A stretch of DNA of 64,000 nucleotides, from NCBI RefSeq assembly GCF_020524025.1, contig NZ_JAIVKN010000001.1, positions 930,001 through 994,000 on the forward strand, read 5' to 3'. Made by a program: the position numbers and the translations under genes. The notes beneath the pieces are model-generated. The model was given only the letters and a program-made list of their open reading frames with translations. It ran no database searches and was not told where the DNA came from. Positions 1 through 9,249 of the stretch are shown in pieces. This DNA comes from Halobacillus litoralis. GTDB taxonomy: Bacteria > Bacillota > Bacilli > Bacillales > Halobacillaceae. The stretch's first letter is position 1. Each line of letters opens with the position of its first letter.

Positions 1-20
1 GTTTTCATTTACAATAAAGA

Positions 21-49
21 TTGCAGATTTGTGATCTTGTTAATAAATA
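21..49 (+). promoter_or_regulatory. Probable sigma-A promoter of acnA
   Basis: TTGCAG (21-26), a 17-nt spacer, then TAAATA (44-49) upstream of acnA. The hexamers are only moderate matches to TTGACA/TATAAT, so this is an inference from spacing and position. The remaining leader to base 133 contains no other gene; a strong ribosome binding site (GAGGGGG) lies just before the start codon. Confidence 0.4.
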
Positions 50-133
50 AGGGAACAAATGTACAATTTGGGGAATGGAGAAGCCGATTGATTGGCATCT
101 TCATTGAATTATTGATGAGGGGGTAAAAGGAAT

Positions 134-2839
134 ATGGCTAGCAATGCATTTAATGCTCGCAAACAATTTGACCTAAATGGCCAAACGTACAACTATTATG
201 ATCTGAAAGCCTTAGAAGATGCGGGACATGGTAAGATTTCGCGTCTGCCTTTCTCCATCCGTATTCTACTAGAATCTCTATTACGTCAACACGACGGTCG
301 TGTGATTAACGATGATCATGTAGAGAGCCTAGCAAACTGGGGAACTGAAAAATCCAAAGGGGAAGACGTTCCATTCAAACCTTCCCGTGTTATTTTGCAA
401 GATTTCACCGGCGTTCCAGCTGTTGTTGATTTAGCTTCCTTGAGAAAAGCAATGGTGGACATGGGTGGAAGCCCGGACAAAATCAACCCAGAAGTACCTG
501 TTGATCTTGTTATCGATCACTCAGTGCAGGTAGACAAATATGGTACTCCAGATTCGCTTAACGTGAATATGGAATTAGAATTTGAGCGTAATGAAGAGCG
601 TTATGAATTCTTACACTGGGCACAAAAAGCATTCGATAATTATCGTGCGGTTCCACCTGCAACAGGTATTGTGCACCAAGTAAACCTTGAATACATCGCA
701 AACGTCGTTCATGCAAAAGAAAATGAGAACGGCTCTTATGATACTTATCCAGATACACTTGTCGGTACCGACTCACATACGACGATGATCAACGGCCTTG
801 GTGTACTTGGCTGGGGTGTAGGCGGAATTGAAGCAGAAGCAGGTATGCTTGGACAGCCTTCTTATTTCCCTGCTCCTGAAGTTATCGGTGTTAAACTGAA
901 CGGAAGTTTCCCACAGGGAACGACTGCTACAGACCTTGCATTGAAAGTTACACAAAAACTTCGTGAACAAAATGTTGTAGGGAAATTCGTTGAATTTTTC
1001 GGCCCTGGTCTTCAGGAAATGCCGCTGGCTGATCGTGCTACGATCTCCAACATGGCTCCTGAATACGGCGCAACATGCGGTTTCTTCCCAGTGGATGGTG
1101 AATCTCTTGAATATCTTCGTCTTACTGGCCGTAGTGAAGATCAGATTAAGCTGGTTGAAGAATACTGCAAGAAGAACAGTCTGTGGTATGATCCATCCTT
1201 CGAGGATCCTGAATTTACATCTCTAGTTGAAATCGATCTCGGAGAGCTTGAGCCAAACTTGTCCGGACCAAAACGTCCTCAAGATTTGATTCCACTTTCT
1301 CAAATGAAGGATTCTTTTGAAAAAGCGATCACTGGACCAGCTGGGAACCACGGATTTGGTTTAGATCGTTCTGAATTCGATAAAGAAGCGGAAGTGCAGT
1401 TCGAAAATGGAGATAAATCTGTCATGAAGACAGGAGCTCTTGCAATTGCTGCGATTACATCTTGTACAAATACATCAAATCCTCACGTTATGTTAGGTGC
1501 GGGACTTGTTGCTAAGAAGGCGGTAGAGAAAGGCCTTCAAGTACCTGATTATGTGAAAACTTCCCTTGCGCCAGGATCAAAAGTTGTAACTCGCTATCTT
1601 GAAGATTCCGGCTTAATGCAATTCTTGAATCAGCTTGGCTTTAACCTTGTAGGTTATGGATGTACGACATGTATCGGTAACTCGGGACCGCTTCTTCCTG
1701 AAATTGAAAAAGCAATTGCAGACAGTGACCTGACGGTTTCTTCTGTATTGTCTGGTAACCGAAACTTTGAAGGTCGGATCCATCCACTTGTGAAAGCCAA
1801 CTATTTGGCTTCACCGCCTCTTGTTGTGGCTTATGCCCTTGCTGGAACTGTAGATGTCGATCTTAAGAATGATGCTATTGGGAAAGATAAAGATGGTAAT
1901 GATGTGTTCTTTGATGATATCTGGCCGTCTAAAGAGGAAATTAAGTCTGAAATTTCCCGTGTTGTTACGCCTGAAATCTTCCGTAAAGAATATGAGAATG
2001 TTTTCAACAGCAACGAGAAGTGGAATGAAATCAACACAACAGATGAGCCGTTGTATGATTGGAATGATCAATCCACTTATATTCAGAATCCGCCATTCTT
2101 CGAAGGTCTCTCAACGGAGCCTGAAAAAGTTAAACCTCTTGAAGGTATGCGAGTTGTGGGTAAATTTGGGGATTCAGTTACAACAGACCACATTTCTCCA
2201 GCTGGAGCAATTCCTAAAGATATGCCGGCAGGAGAATACCTGCAGGAGAACGGGGTAAGCCCTCGTAACTTTAACTCTTACGGTTCACGTCGTGGTAACC
2301 ACGAAGTAATGATGCGCGGTACGTTCGCAAATATTCGTATCCGCAATGAGTTAGCTCCGGGCACAGAAGGTGGATTCACTACTTACTGGCCGACAGAAGA
2401 GGTCATGCCTATCTATACAGCAGCTATGAAGTATCAGCAGGATGAAACACCTCTGATGGTCATTGCAGGGAACGACTACGGTATGGGAAGCTCCCGTGAC
2501 TGGGCGGCTAAAGGTACAGACTTACTTGGTATTAAGACGGTTATTGCAGAGAGCTTTGAACGTATTCACCGTTCAAACCTTGTTATGATGGGTGTCCTGC
2601 CATTGCAGTTCAAACCGGAAGATTCCATTGAGTCTCTTGGACTAACCGGCCGTGAAACATTTGATGTAGAAGTCGGGGAAAATGTAAAACCTCGCGATCA
2701 TGTCAAAGTTACAGCAACGGATGCTGAAGGAAACAAAAAAGAATTTGATGTCATCGCTCGTTTCGACAGTGATGTCGAAGTAGACTACTACCGCCACGGT
2801 GGTATTCTGCAAATGGTATTGCGTAACAAACTTAATTAA
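134..2839 (+). CDS. acnA: Aconitate hydratase (aconitase A)
   Basis: Interconverts citrate and isocitrate in the TCA cycle; cytoplasmic [4Fe-4S] enzyme of 901 aa, the usual length for AcnA/CitB. The three cluster ligands are visible as Cys444 (SCTNTS) and Cys510/Cys513 ([11 protein letters not shown]). The C-terminal swivel domain carries [20 protein letters not shown] and the substrate motif [11 protein letters not shown]. The ATG follows GAGGGGG at good spacing. AcnA proteins of this family can act as iron-responsive RNA-binding proteins when the cluster is lost; that is family knowledge, not shown here. It is followed by a strong terminator and heads the conserved acnA-to-parC block. Confidence 0.97.
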   Translation: MASNAFNARKQFDLNGQTYNYYDLKALEDAGHGKISRLPFSIRILLESLLRQHDGRVINDDHVESLANWGTEKSKGEDVPFKPSRVILQDFTGVPAVVDLASLRKAMVDMGGSPDKINPEVPVDLVIDHSVQVDKYGTPDSLNVNMELEFERNEERYEFLHWAQKAFDNYRAVPPATGIVHQVNLEYIANVVHAKENENGSYDTYPDTLVGTDSHTTMINGLGVLGWGVGGIEAEAGMLGQPSYFPAPEVIGVKLNGSFPQGTTATDLALKVTQKLREQNVVGKFVEFFGPGLQEMPLADRATISNMAPEYGATCGFFPVDGESLEYLRLTGRSEDQIKLVEEYCKKNSLWYDPSFEDPEFTSLVEIDLGELEPNLSGPKRPQDLIPLSQMKDSFEKAITGPAGNHGFGLDRSEFDKEAEVQFENGDKSVMKTGALAIAAITSCTNTSNPHVMLGAGLVAKKAVEKGLQVPDYVKTSLAPGSKVVTRYLEDSGLMQFLNQLGFNLVGYGCTTCIGNSGPLLPEIEKAIADSDLTVSSVLSGNRNFEGRIHPLVKANYLASPPLVVAYALAGTVDVDLKNDAIGKDKDGNDVFFDDIWPSKEEIKSEISRVVTPEIFRKEYENVFNSNEKWNEINTTDEPLYDWNDQSTYIQNPPFFEGLSTEPEKVKPLEGMRVVGKFGDSVTTDHISPAGAIPKDMPAGEYLQENGVSPRNFNSYGSRRGNHEVMMRGTFANIRIRNELAPGTEGGFTTYWPTEEVMPIYTAAMKYQQDETPLMVIAGNDYGMGSSRDWAAKGTDLLGIKTVIAESFERIHRSNLVMMGVLPLQFKPEDSIESLGLTGRETFDVEVGENVKPRDHVKVTATDAEGNKKEFDVIARFDSDVEVDYYRHGGILQMVLRNKLN

Positions 2840-2877
2840 TATTAAGCAGCCAAATGCCAATCTGAAAGTAAAGAAGC

Positions 2878-2910
2878 AAAAGCCGCAGAGGAAAACTCTG
2901 CGGCTTTTCT
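2878..2910 (+). terminator. Rho-independent terminator of acnA
   Basis: A 13-bp perfect stem (AAAAGCCGCAGAG with CTCTGCGGCTTTT) with a 5-nt loop, followed by TTTCTTT. It lies 38 nt after the acnA stop codon. Confidence 0.9.
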
Positions 2911-2926
2911 TTGTGTTTCCATAAAT

Positions 2927-3055
2927 ACTAAGTAGCAACTCAAAATGAATCATGTTATCCTACAATAGGTGCACCTAAGAACAAATGTTCGAAAAGTCTA
3001 AATTGAACAGCATTATTTTTATCATTTCCACATAAAACTTAGTAGCAACTCCGAA
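2927..3055 (+). repeat. Paired interspersed repeat, copy pair 1
   Basis: Copy A at 2927-2941 (ACTAAGTAGCAACTC) and copy B at 3037-3055 (ACTTAGTAGCAACTCCGAA) are direct repeats 110 bp apart. Between them lie a perfect 12-bp palindrome TAGGTGCACCTA (2966-2977) and the dyad GAACAAATGTTC (2979-2990). Copy B runs into an A-rich tail. The same core occurs at 33798-33919 as a pair and at 39418 and 42119 as solo copies. No open reading frame is inside. The function is unknown. Confidence 0.8.
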
Positions 3056-3171
3056 TTAAATAAAAAAACATAATCACTAAATAAAAAGAAGGTCCATAAA
3101 GAAAAACCGGATTATCATAAGATTTCCATGATGTTAAAGAAGCTCTATTTTAGATAGAAGCAATCTTGTGC

Positions 3172-3200
3172 TTTACAGGCATAAATACTTTTTTTATTCT
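3172..3200 (+). promoter_or_regulatory. Sigma-A promoter for the yneN-like gene
   Basis: TTTACA (3172-3177), 17-nt spacer, TATTCT (3195-3200), about 40 nt before the start codon. Good spacing and hexamer quality. Confidence 0.6.
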
Positions 3201-3242
3201 TATATATAGGAATAGCAATGAACAATGGACGGGGGACGCAAA

Positions 3243-3833
3243 ATGAAGAAATGGCTGGCCTTTCTTTTTCTGGGAGCGCTTTTGGTTTTCAGCCTGACCT
3301 CTGCGTGGAGCGATAAAAAGGAAGAAAAGGTTGAAGGTCAACAGACGCCGGAAGCACAAGCTGAACAGGATGGAGCCGGTATGAAAGCTCCGAATGCTCC
3401 TGAGGGTTTAAAAGTGGGACAAGAAGCTCCTGATTTTACACTGGAAACTTTACAAGGGGAAACCGTTAAACTGTCTGATTTTAAAGGAAAAAAAGTGTTC
3501 TTGAATTATTGGGCGAGCTGGTGTCCTCCATGTCGGGATGAAATGCCGGAAATGCAGAGGTTTCATGAGGAGTTTGAAGATGAAGTCGTCATACTTGCTG
3601 TAAATGGGACAGGTTCAGAAGATAATTTGAACGATGTAAAGGATTTTGTAATAGAAGGCGGATTCAGTTTTACTGTCTTATTAGATCAGGAACTCGAAAT
3701 CAACCAGCTCTATCAGATCATTTCAATTCCCACGACTTATTTCATCGGGACAGATGGAGTCATTCAGGAGCAGCGAATCGTCGGCCCAATGACTTATGAT
3801 TATATGGTGAAAATGAAAAATGCACTAAATTAG
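3243..3833 (+). CDS. yneN: Membrane-anchored thiol-disulfide oxidoreductase (TlpA/ResA-like)
   Basis: Thioredoxin-fold protein of 196 aa expected outside the membrane. An N-terminal hydrophobic segment (about residues 4-22, after MKKW) works as a signal or anchor, then a charged linker, then the thioredoxin domain with the redox motif WASWCPPCRDEMPEM and the cis-proline segment SIPTTYF. The start is the ATG at 3243 after GGGGGA; an upstream in-frame ATG at 3225 would disrupt the signal sequence. Its position after acnA matches yneN of B. subtilis. ResA-type proteins reduce disulfides in apocytochrome c or other envelope proteins; the actual partner cannot be read from sequence. Confidence 0.88.
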   Translation: MKKWLAFLFLGALLVFSLTSAWSDKKEEKVEGQQTPEAQAEQDGAGMKAPNAPEGLKVGQEAPDFTLETLQGETVKLSDFKGKKVFLNYWASWCPPCRDEMPEMQRFHEEFEDEVVILAVNGTGSEDNLNDVKDFVIEGGFSFTVLLDQELEINQLYQIISIPTTYFIGTDGVIQEQRIVGPMTYDYMVKMKNALN

Positions 3834-3884
3834 GAATATTTACATTAAGAAATGGAAATCATACCTTTTAAAGGAGAGATTTCC

Positions 3885-4028
3885 ATGAGAAAGCATAAAA
3901 CGGTATCGTTTGAAGAACGAGTGAAGGAAAATATCCGCAGTATTAAAGAAGATCAGAAATTGATGGATCAAATTGATGAGCGCATCGAAAAACGTCATAA
4001 AGATCGAATGAAACAAATCCCGTCATAA
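3885..4028 (+). CDS. FbpB-family small basic protein
   Basis: A 47-aa, highly charged helical protein (many Lys/Arg/Glu, no Cys or membrane segment) starting at ATG 3885 behind AAGGAG. The pattern of SFEERVKENIRSIKEDQ followed by a basic tail fits the family of Fur-regulated basic protein B, which in B. subtilis acts as a helper of the iron-sparing small RNA FsrA. The family call is by remembered pattern. I could not find a clear Fur box upstream, so iron control is not supported here. Its final codons form the left arm of its own terminator. Confidence 0.65.
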   Translation: MRKHKTVSFEERVKENIRSIKEDQKLMDQIDERIEKRHKDRMKQIPS

Positions 4029-4046
4029 AACGGGATTTGTTTTTTT
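4014..4046 (+). terminator. Terminator overlapping the end of the small basic protein gene
   Basis: A 10-bp perfect stem (CAAATCCCGT with ACGGGATTTG), loop CATAAA, then seven T. The left arm and loop include the last codons and the stop codon. Confidence 0.9.
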
Positions 4047-4138
4047 ATGACCTCCCCAGTCACCTCATAAATCTACAGGAAAAGGGAACAGTAAGAATGA
4101 CTCTTAAGGGTCCAGTTTAAACACAGGAGAGTGACAGC

Positions 4139-4393
4139 ATGTCTCATAAACAACAACATATGTCCAACCAAAAACCAAACCCTGATAACCGGGCTGATAA
4201 TGTGGATCGTCTGCAGGAGAAAGTAACCAATACGATTGAAAATATTGAAGCTTCTCACGATGCGATGCGGTTCTCAACTGAAGAGGAAAAGAGAAACATT
4301 GAGAAGAAAAATAAGCGTAGAAATCAATCTCTTGAAGCTATGCGGCAGGAAATCAAAGAAGAAGCACATCACTCACGCCATCAACAATATTAA
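4139..4393 (+). CDS. tlp: Small acid-soluble spore protein Tlp
   Basis: An 84-aa hydrophilic protein resembling the thioredoxin-like protein Tlp found in spores of Bacillus: the segments KPNPDNRADNVDRLQEKV, NTIENIEASHDAM and the basic KKNKRRNQSLEAMRQEI are characteristic. Spacing from the ribosome binding site ACAGGAGAG to the ATG is normal. Expected to be made in the forespore; a sigma-G promoter was looked for and not convincingly seen. It sits beside yneN as in B. subtilis, which supports the assignment, and it shows that the organism can sporulate. Confidence 0.9.
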   Translation: MSHKQQHMSNQKPNPDNRADNVDRLQEKVTNTIENIEASHDAMRFSTEEEKRNIEKKNKRRNQSLEAMRQEIKEEAHHSRHQQY

Positions 4394-4397
4394 AAAG

Positions 4398-4432
4398 ACA
4401 GCCGCTTCTCTTAAACGAGAAGCGGCTGTTTC
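4398..4432 (+). terminator. Terminator after tlp
   Basis: A 13-bp perfect stem (ACAGCCGCTTCTC with GAGAAGCGGCTGT), loop TTAAAC, followed by a short T tract. Confidence 0.8.
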
Positions 4433-4500
4433 GCTGTGCATCTTCATCTACATCAGACCTTGACTATGATAAAATGGTAACGGCGATAGAAAAGGAAGTG

Positions 4501-6765
4501 ATGATGATGCTAGAGAATTTGAGGAAATGGAATAGTTTAGATCAGCAGCCTCCAATATCAGAAGTCGAGGCCTTAAGATATATGAACGAGAAGGACATAG
4601 AGGATAGGGAACTTCAGGCGCTTTTATATATTACCCTGGCTTACCACCGTATTAAAAGGCATCCAGGGAAAGATATGCTTGCCTATCAATTTATTGACGA
4701 AGCTAGAGTGTTACATGCCAACCACTCATTAGTAACGGAGTTATATGAATCACAGCAGTTAATGCAGGCATATACAATATTGAAAAATACATCTTTTGAG
4801 CAGTGGATTCTTCATGAAACAGATCATGATTCAGCCAAAGCCAAAAAAGCTAAATCTATACATGCTGACGTTCGTTATATCATAGAACAATGGGACCAGG
4901 AGCTGGCAGGTAAAGTCATTATTGATGCTTCAAGCCGACTAAAGCTTTATCAGGAAGTGTATGAAGAGCTGAAAGAGCTTGAAGTAATGCTGGATGAGGC
5001 CATTGCATCCATTGAGAACCGCCGCATCCGTATTCCTGTGAAAGAAATCAATGAACGAACAAGAGGTCTGTCAGATTATCAGGATGAAATTTATAAGCGG
5101 CTGCCCCGCTTCTTAACCGATCAATCCAATCAAAACCCGCTGGAAGCTTTTGATCAAATGGTGGGGTTAAAAGATGTTAAGACTTATATTCGCAGGTATT
5201 ATCACTTCTTAAGGTACCAGCAGCAGCGCAAGAATTTTGGTTTCTCAATGGTCGATGAACCAGGGTTACATATGATTATTACTGGTAATCCAGGGACAGG
5301 GAAAACGACCATCGCAAGGCTGCTTGCGAACATCTACCACGAACTTGGTATTCTGGATACGAAGGAAGTGGTTGAAGTGAATCGTTCCCACCTTGTCGGC
5401 TCTTATGTGGGTCAGAGTGAAGAGAATACGATGAATTATGTTAAGCAGGCTATCGGCGGCGTTTTGTTCATTGATGAAGCCTACAGTCTAAAACGAGAAG
5501 GGCAGACAGGGAATGATTATGGTCAGGCGGTAATTGACACGCTTGTTTCAGCTATGACCAGTAAAGAATATGGAGGGAAATTTGCCGTTATTTTAGCCGG
5601 TTATCCGGAAGAAATGAGGCAGTTCCTCTGGTCCAATCCAGGTTTAAGAAGTCGTTTTCCTGAACAAAATCATATTGAACTCCCTGATTACCAAATGAAT
5701 GAACTCATGACAATAGCTGAACAGACCGCTATAGAAAATGACTTCTTTTTTACCGAGGAAGCGTTAAATGAGTTTGTGACTCTTATTGATCGTGAGCGTG
5801 TGGATGATTCTTTTGGTAATGCACGTACAGTGAAAAACTTAGTACTCAAGACGGTCTTCCAGAAAGGTGCTCATGAAGCAGAGCGGGATAAACATCACTG
5901 GCTTGACCACATGCGGATATCGAAAGAAGACCTCATCTGGGATGATGAATCAAATGAAGAAGAACAGTCACCGATGGAACGCCTCGATGAACTCATTGGG
6001 CTTCATAATGTAAAAGCAGAGGTCCGTAAATTATCTTCTTTTGTTCAGGCGCAGCAGAAACGAAAAGAAAAGGGCTATCCGGTTGTTCCGATAGAACTTC
6101 ATTCTGTCTTTTCAGGTAATCCGGGGACAGGGAAGACAACCGTTGCTGAAATATACGCTGACGTCCTGAAGGAATGTGGATTGTTAAAGCGGGGACATAT
6201 GGTTGTAGTTTCGAGAAGTGACCTTGTGGCTGGGTACGTTGGTCAGACAGCTATTAAAACGAAGCGAAAAATCAGGGAAGCTCTCGGAGGCGTGTTATTT
6301 ATAGATGAAGCCTACTCGCTCTATAACGGCGGACGGGATGATTTCGGTAAAGAGGCGATAGAAACGATCGTAGATGAAATGACCAAACACAACGAAAATC
6401 TGGTTGTCATTCTTGCAGGATATAAACAGGAAATGGAGCAGTTGGTAGAAAGCAATCCCGGCCTGTCCTCAAGGTTTAAGAAGTACTTCCACTTCCCAGA
6501 TTATCAGGAGCAGGAACTTATCGATATGACCCATTACCAGGCTGCTGAGTACGGATACTTCTTCAATGAGTGGGCGGAGTCTTTCTTATTAGAGAAGTAT
6601 ACCGATCATAAAGTGAGAGGTAATGGCCGCTTTGTGAACAACCTTGTCAATGAAGCGATTCAGTTTCAGGCTATTCGAGTGATGGAAGATGAGGCAGTAG
6701 ATATAAACGAACTTGAACTTGTAGATCTGGAAAAAGCGTGGAACATGGTCAGAAGGGAGTCTTAA
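4501..6765 (+). CDS. Tandem AAA+ ATPase of the CbxX/CfxQ (SpoVK-like) family
   Basis: A 754-aa protein with an N-terminal helical region (about 1-215) and two AAA+ modules. Walker A GNPGTGKTT occurs near residues 262 and 539, each followed by Walker B VLFIDEAYSL and a sensor/arginine segment (LRSRFP and LSSRFKKY). The family includes SpoVK and the rubisco activase CbxX; two modules in one chain is larger than SpoVK. The start is taken in the ATG triplet run at 4501-4509 behind AAAGGAAG; an upstream ATG at 4474 overlaps a -10-like TATGAT and is unlikely. It ends 3 nt before the thioesterase gene, so they are probably cotranscribed. Substrate unknown. Confidence 0.85.
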   Translation: MMMLENLRKWNSLDQQPPISEVEALRYMNEKDIEDRELQALLYITLAYHRIKRHPGKDMLAYQFIDEARVLHANHSLVTELYESQQLMQAYTILKNTSFEQWILHETDHDSAKAKKAKSIHADVRYIIEQWDQELAGKVIIDASSRLKLYQEVYEELKELEVMLDEAIASIENRRIRIPVKEINERTRGLSDYQDEIYKRLPRFLTDQSNQNPLEAFDQMVGLKDVKTYIRRYYHFLRYQQQRKNFGFSMVDEPGLHMIITGNPGTGKTTIARLLANIYHELGILDTKEVVEVNRSHLVGSYVGQSEENTMNYVKQAIGGVLFIDEAYSLKREGQTGNDYGQAVIDTLVSAMTSKEYGGKFAVILAGYPEEMRQFLWSNPGLRSRFPEQNHIELPDYQMNELMTIAEQTAIENDFFFTEEALNEFVTLIDRERVDDSFGNARTVKNLVLKTVFQKGAHEAERDKHHWLDHMRISKEDLIWDDESNEEEQSPMERLDELIGLHNVKAEVRKLSSFVQAQQKRKEKGYPVVPIELHSVFSGNPGTGKTTVAEIYADVLKECGLLKRGHMVVVSRSDLVAGYVGQTAIKTKRKIREALGGVLFIDEAYSLYNGGRDDFGKEAIETIVDEMTKHNENLVVILAGYKQEMEQLVESNPGLSSRFKKYFHFPDYQEQELIDMTHYQAAEYGYFFNEWAESFLLEKYTDHKVRGNGRFVNNLVNEAIQFQAIRVMEDEAVDINELELVDLEKAWNMVRRES

Positions 6766-6768
6766 CAA

Positions 6769-7194
6769 ATGAAAGTCATCGAAACACCTATTCAAGTTAG
6801 ATACCAGGAAACCGATATGATGGGCGTCGTCTATCACGCCAATTATTTAGTGTGGTTTGAGATTGGACGTACCGCCTTCATTGACGGACTCGGTTTTAAA
6901 TATTCCGAAATTGAAAAAGAAGGCGTGGTTTCGCCAGTAATCGATGCCCAAGTAAGCTTTAAGAAACCAGTACGCTATGGGGACGATGTAAAGGTGCATA
7001 CTTGGGTGGAGAGTTATGATGGTCTTCGTGTCTCTTATGGATATGCGGTCATGTTTGAAAACGGAGAAACAGCTGTTACCGGCGAGACCAAGCACGTGAT
7101 CGTAAAAAAAGACAACTTCCGTCCAGTCTCAATAAGGAAAAAGTTCCCGGATTGGCATGAAGCCTACCTTGCAGCAATGGAGGAGGAAGGGTAA
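6769..7194 (+). CDS. yneP: Hotdog-fold acyl-CoA thioesterase (YneP-like)
   Basis: A 141-aa single-domain hotdog thioesterase of the 4-hydroxybenzoyl-CoA thioesterase/YbgC type. The active-site motif YQETDMMGVVYHANYLVWFE near residues 10-30 contains the catalytic acidic residue and the helix-capping HANY. Predicted to hydrolyse short or branched acyl-CoA; the exact substrate is not inferable. Start ATG 6769 is 3 nt after the AAA gene. The stop codon overlaps the next ATG (TAATG), so translation is coupled to the yneQ-like gene. Confidence 0.88.
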   Translation: MKVIETPIQVRYQETDMMGVVYHANYLVWFEIGRTAFIDGLGFKYSEIEKEGVVSPVIDAQVSFKKPVRYGDDVKVHTWVESYDGLRVSYGYAVMFENGETAVTGETKHVIVKKDNFRPVSIRKKFPDWHEAYLAAMEEEG

Positions 7195-7502
7195 TGGCTT
7201 TTGGTGTAAAGCGAGAAGAGCTGAAGAATTGGAAGTCTCGTGTGGCAGATGGAGAGATCGCCATTCTTACACATTTTTGGATAGATGAACGTTTTCCCGG
7301 CTGTGACACGGTGACAAAAGTGGGATGCAGTGATTTATCAAAATTAAAAGCATGGGGAGAACAGTATGGTTTACATCCGGGGTGGATCCACTTAGATTCC
7401 CATTACCCTCACTTTGACTTGTTCGGTGACCGGCAATATAACATTTTACTTAAGGAAGGCTGCAGAGATCATATTGAACGTTTCCGATTAGATAAAAAAT
7501 AA
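7194..7502 (+). CDS. yneQ: Conserved hypothetical protein, YneQ-like
   Basis: A 102-aa soluble protein without membrane segments. It is rich in His and aromatic residues (LTHFWIDERFPGCDTVTKVGC, GWIHLDSHYPHFDLFGDRQ), which suggests a compact metal- or nucleotide-binding fold, but I do not recognise a function. The assignment rests on similarity of pattern and its place directly after yneP. The start overlaps the upstream stop by one base. Confidence 0.75.
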   Translation: MAFGVKREELKNWKSRVADGEIAILTHFWIDERFPGCDTVTKVGCSDLSKLKAWGEQYGLHPGWIHLDSHYPHFDLFGDRQYNILLKEGCRDHIERFRLDKK

Positions 7503-7527
7503 GACGCCCTAAAGGCGTCTTATTTTT
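7498..7527. terminator. Bidirectional terminator between yneQ and yneR
   Basis: Stem AAGACGCC/GGCGTCTT (7501-7508 and 7514-7521), extended by AT pairs, with T-rich sequence on the plus side. It overlaps the last codons of the minus-strand yneR gene and serves the convergent pair. Confidence 0.8.
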
Positions 7528-7810
7528 TATATTCAAAGGAAGGTTCTTTCCATTTTGAATCAAGTTGTACTTCAAGGGAATGGTCGTCAAAATACCAGGC
7601 ATCATCTGCTTCAATGAAAAAATGAATGTTACCTGTTGTTGTTTCTGCTACGGGCTCAACAGGTGATTCAAGTTTAATAGCCAGGGAAAATCCGGGTTGT
7701 AGGCCGCCAACGCCGCCATAGCGGACATAAAAGCGTAAATTGGTTGTTCCTTCGATGTCCAGCTCTTCCTCATACCATTGTGCTGCTTCTTCTGTTACTG
7801 ATAAATTCAT
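7520..7810 (-). CDS. yneR: HesB/YneR-family iron-sulfur-biogenesis-like protein
   Basis: A 96-aa protein with the HesB-like fold: MNLSVTEEAAQWYEEEL followed by LRFYVRYGGVGGLQPGFSLAI. Unlike the A-type Fe-S carriers it lacks the three conserved cysteines, as is usual for the YneR subgroup, so Fe-S transfer should not be assumed. The start is the ATG at 7810 behind AGGAG; a longer in-frame reading to 7870 lacks a ribosome binding site. Convergent with yneQ as in the B. subtilis neighbourhood. Confidence 0.82.
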   Translation of the reverse strand: MNLSVTEEAAQWYEEELDIEGTTNLRFYVRYGGVGGLQPGFSLAIKLESPVEPVAETTTGNIHFFIEADDAWYFDDHSLEVQLDSKWKEPSFEYKK

Positions 7811-7898
7811 ATGCTCAACTCCTGTTTGTTCGAAATGGTCGTGTGTTATGTTGTATCCGCAATGGTCCATGAGTAAACCTTTTTCTCATAGCTTTACA

Positions 7899-8135
7899 TC
7901 ATTCCGATTCTTGGCTTTTCTGCTTCATAGGAACAGGGTCGAACCCACCTGGATGAAACGGATGGCACTTCAAAATCCGTTTCACTGTTAAAAAACAACC
8001 TTTGAAAAAACCGAAACGTTCAAATGCTTCTAACCCATAAGTTGAGCATGTCGGTTGAAATCTACAGCTCGGCGGGAAAAAGGGGCTGATCCCTTTCCTA
8101 TAAAAATGGATTATAGCAATCATGATATGTTTCAT
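7899..8135 (-). CDS. yidD: Membrane protein insertion efficiency factor YidD
   Basis: A 78-aa protein with an amphipathic N-terminal helix ([20 protein letters not shown]) and the family signature [17 protein letters not shown], ending in the typical HPGGFDPVP. YidD helps the YidC insertase place proteins in the inner membrane. The ATG at 8135 begins one base after the folE2 stop (TAA-T-ATG), so it is translationally coupled to folE2; a longer start at 8168 would overlap folE2. Confidence 0.92.
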   Translation of the reverse strand: MKHIMIAIIHFYRKGISPFFPPSCRFQPTCSTYGLEAFERFGFFKGCFLTVKRILKCHPFHPGGFDPVPMKQKSQESE

Positions 8136-8136
8136 A

Positions 8137-9075
8137 TTACGCCTGATCTTTCTCCAGCTTTTTATCATAGCTTAAAGTAGCTACTGCATCATGTAAATGA
8201 ATGGATTCTTCATTTCGACAGCTGACTGTGAAAGACTCAACAAAAGAGTATTCATAAAGATCAGCAGCGACAAGTCGTACGATATCCTCAACGAACCTAG
8301 GATTTTCATAAGCCTGCTCGGTCACCATCTTCTCATCCGGACGCTTAAGGACAGGGTGTATTCTGGCACTTGCATTGCTTTCTGCGGCTTCAAGAAGAGC
8401 GGCTTTCCAGTCAAGGCCTTCCTCATGGAAATCATCCGTCAATTTAACTGTCATCGTTACATTCCCGCGCTGATTGTGAGCGCTGTATTCACTGATCTCT
8501 TTCGAGCAAGGACAGAGCGTCGTAATTTTTCCTGTCAGCGAAACGGTAACATCATGTCCTGTCTCGGCATCATACTCCACACGAATCGTAGCATCAGCAT
8601 GATTCATTCCCGTAAGATCTGAGTATGGACCTTTACGTTCGAAAAACCAAGGGAAAGTAACTTCCACCTCTGCATCGGTTTGTTTTAAACGACCGGCAAG
8701 TTCTTCTGTGAATTCTTTTAATGTAGCGATATCGACAGCAAATCCATCATTGTGATACTTATCCAGCTGTTCGGTGAACCGGCTCATGTTTGTACCTTTA
8801 CTTCCTTGTGCAATGGAAGAACCAAACGAGAAGGTTCCGATGGTGGTCTGAATCTGTGGTGTTAAATCACTTGGGATACGAATGGGGTGTTTAACATTAG
8901 AAATCCCCACCATATCTATATCAAATAGGAAGTCTTTTTTAGAGTTCTGCAAGTCAGCCATCTGACCTTTTTCAACTGGTTTGGTTCTTGGACCTGGTTC
9001 GACTGATCCAAATAATTTATGACGCTCCTCTTTAGAAGGGAGTTGTTTATTTTGATTCAATTCTGTTTTATTCAT
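8137..9075 (-). CDS. folE2: GTP cyclohydrolase I type B (FolE2)
   Basis: Converts GTP to 7,8-dihydroneopterin triphosphate for folate (or queuosine) synthesis; 312 aa as usual. The catalytic/metal Cys is in [11 protein letters not shown], with the downstream HNQRG motif and the N-terminal [10 protein letters not shown] segment typical of the type IB family. In B. subtilis this isozyme is induced under zinc limitation through Zur; I searched the leader and saw no convincing Zur box. The ATG is preceded by AAGGAG. It forms an operon with yidD. Confidence 0.95.
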   Translation of the reverse strand: MNKTELNQNKQLPSKEERHKLFGSVEPGPRTKPVEKGQMADLQNSKKDFLFDIDMVGISNVKHPIRIPSDLTPQIQTTIGTFSFGSSIAQGSKGTNMSRFTEQLDKYHNDGFAVDIATLKEFTEELAGRLKQTDAEVEVTFPWFFERKGPYSDLTGMNHADATIRVEYDAETGHDVTVSLTGKITTLCPCSKEISEYSAHNQRGNVTMTVKLTDDFHEEGLDWKAALLEAAESNASARIHPVLKRPDEKMVTEQAYENPRFVEDIVRLVAADLYEYSFVESFTVSCRNEESIHLHDAVATLSYDKKLEKDQA

Positions 9076-9111
9076 AACAAGGACTCCTTTCAGGCCTTCT
9101 TTCTAAATCAA

Positions 9112-9141
9112 AGTATACCGTATGTATTTCCGTTTATACAA
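9112..9141 (-). promoter_or_regulatory. Sigma-A promoter of folE2-yidD
   Basis: On the minus strand TTGTAT (9136-9141), an 18-nt spacer and TATACT (9112-9117), about 37 nt before the folE2 start. Good hexamers. Confidence 0.65.
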
Positions 9142-9249
9142 TGGAATGCTTATGGAAATATGCTTTCTTATAGAGTATGTCATAAAAGAAAGCCTATCCT
9201 AAGATTCGGATAGACTTCACTCACGATACGTATCAGTATCTTCCAAAGG

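Noticed and set aside
2927-3055. Repeat pair as an insertion sequence
   Set aside because: It has direct rather than inverted ends and no transposase frame; it could at most be a non-autonomous element.
4474-4500. Upstream start of the AAA ATPase gene
   Set aside because: The ATG at 4474 overlaps a TATGAT element and has no ribosome binding site; AAAGGAAG precedes the ATG run at 4501.
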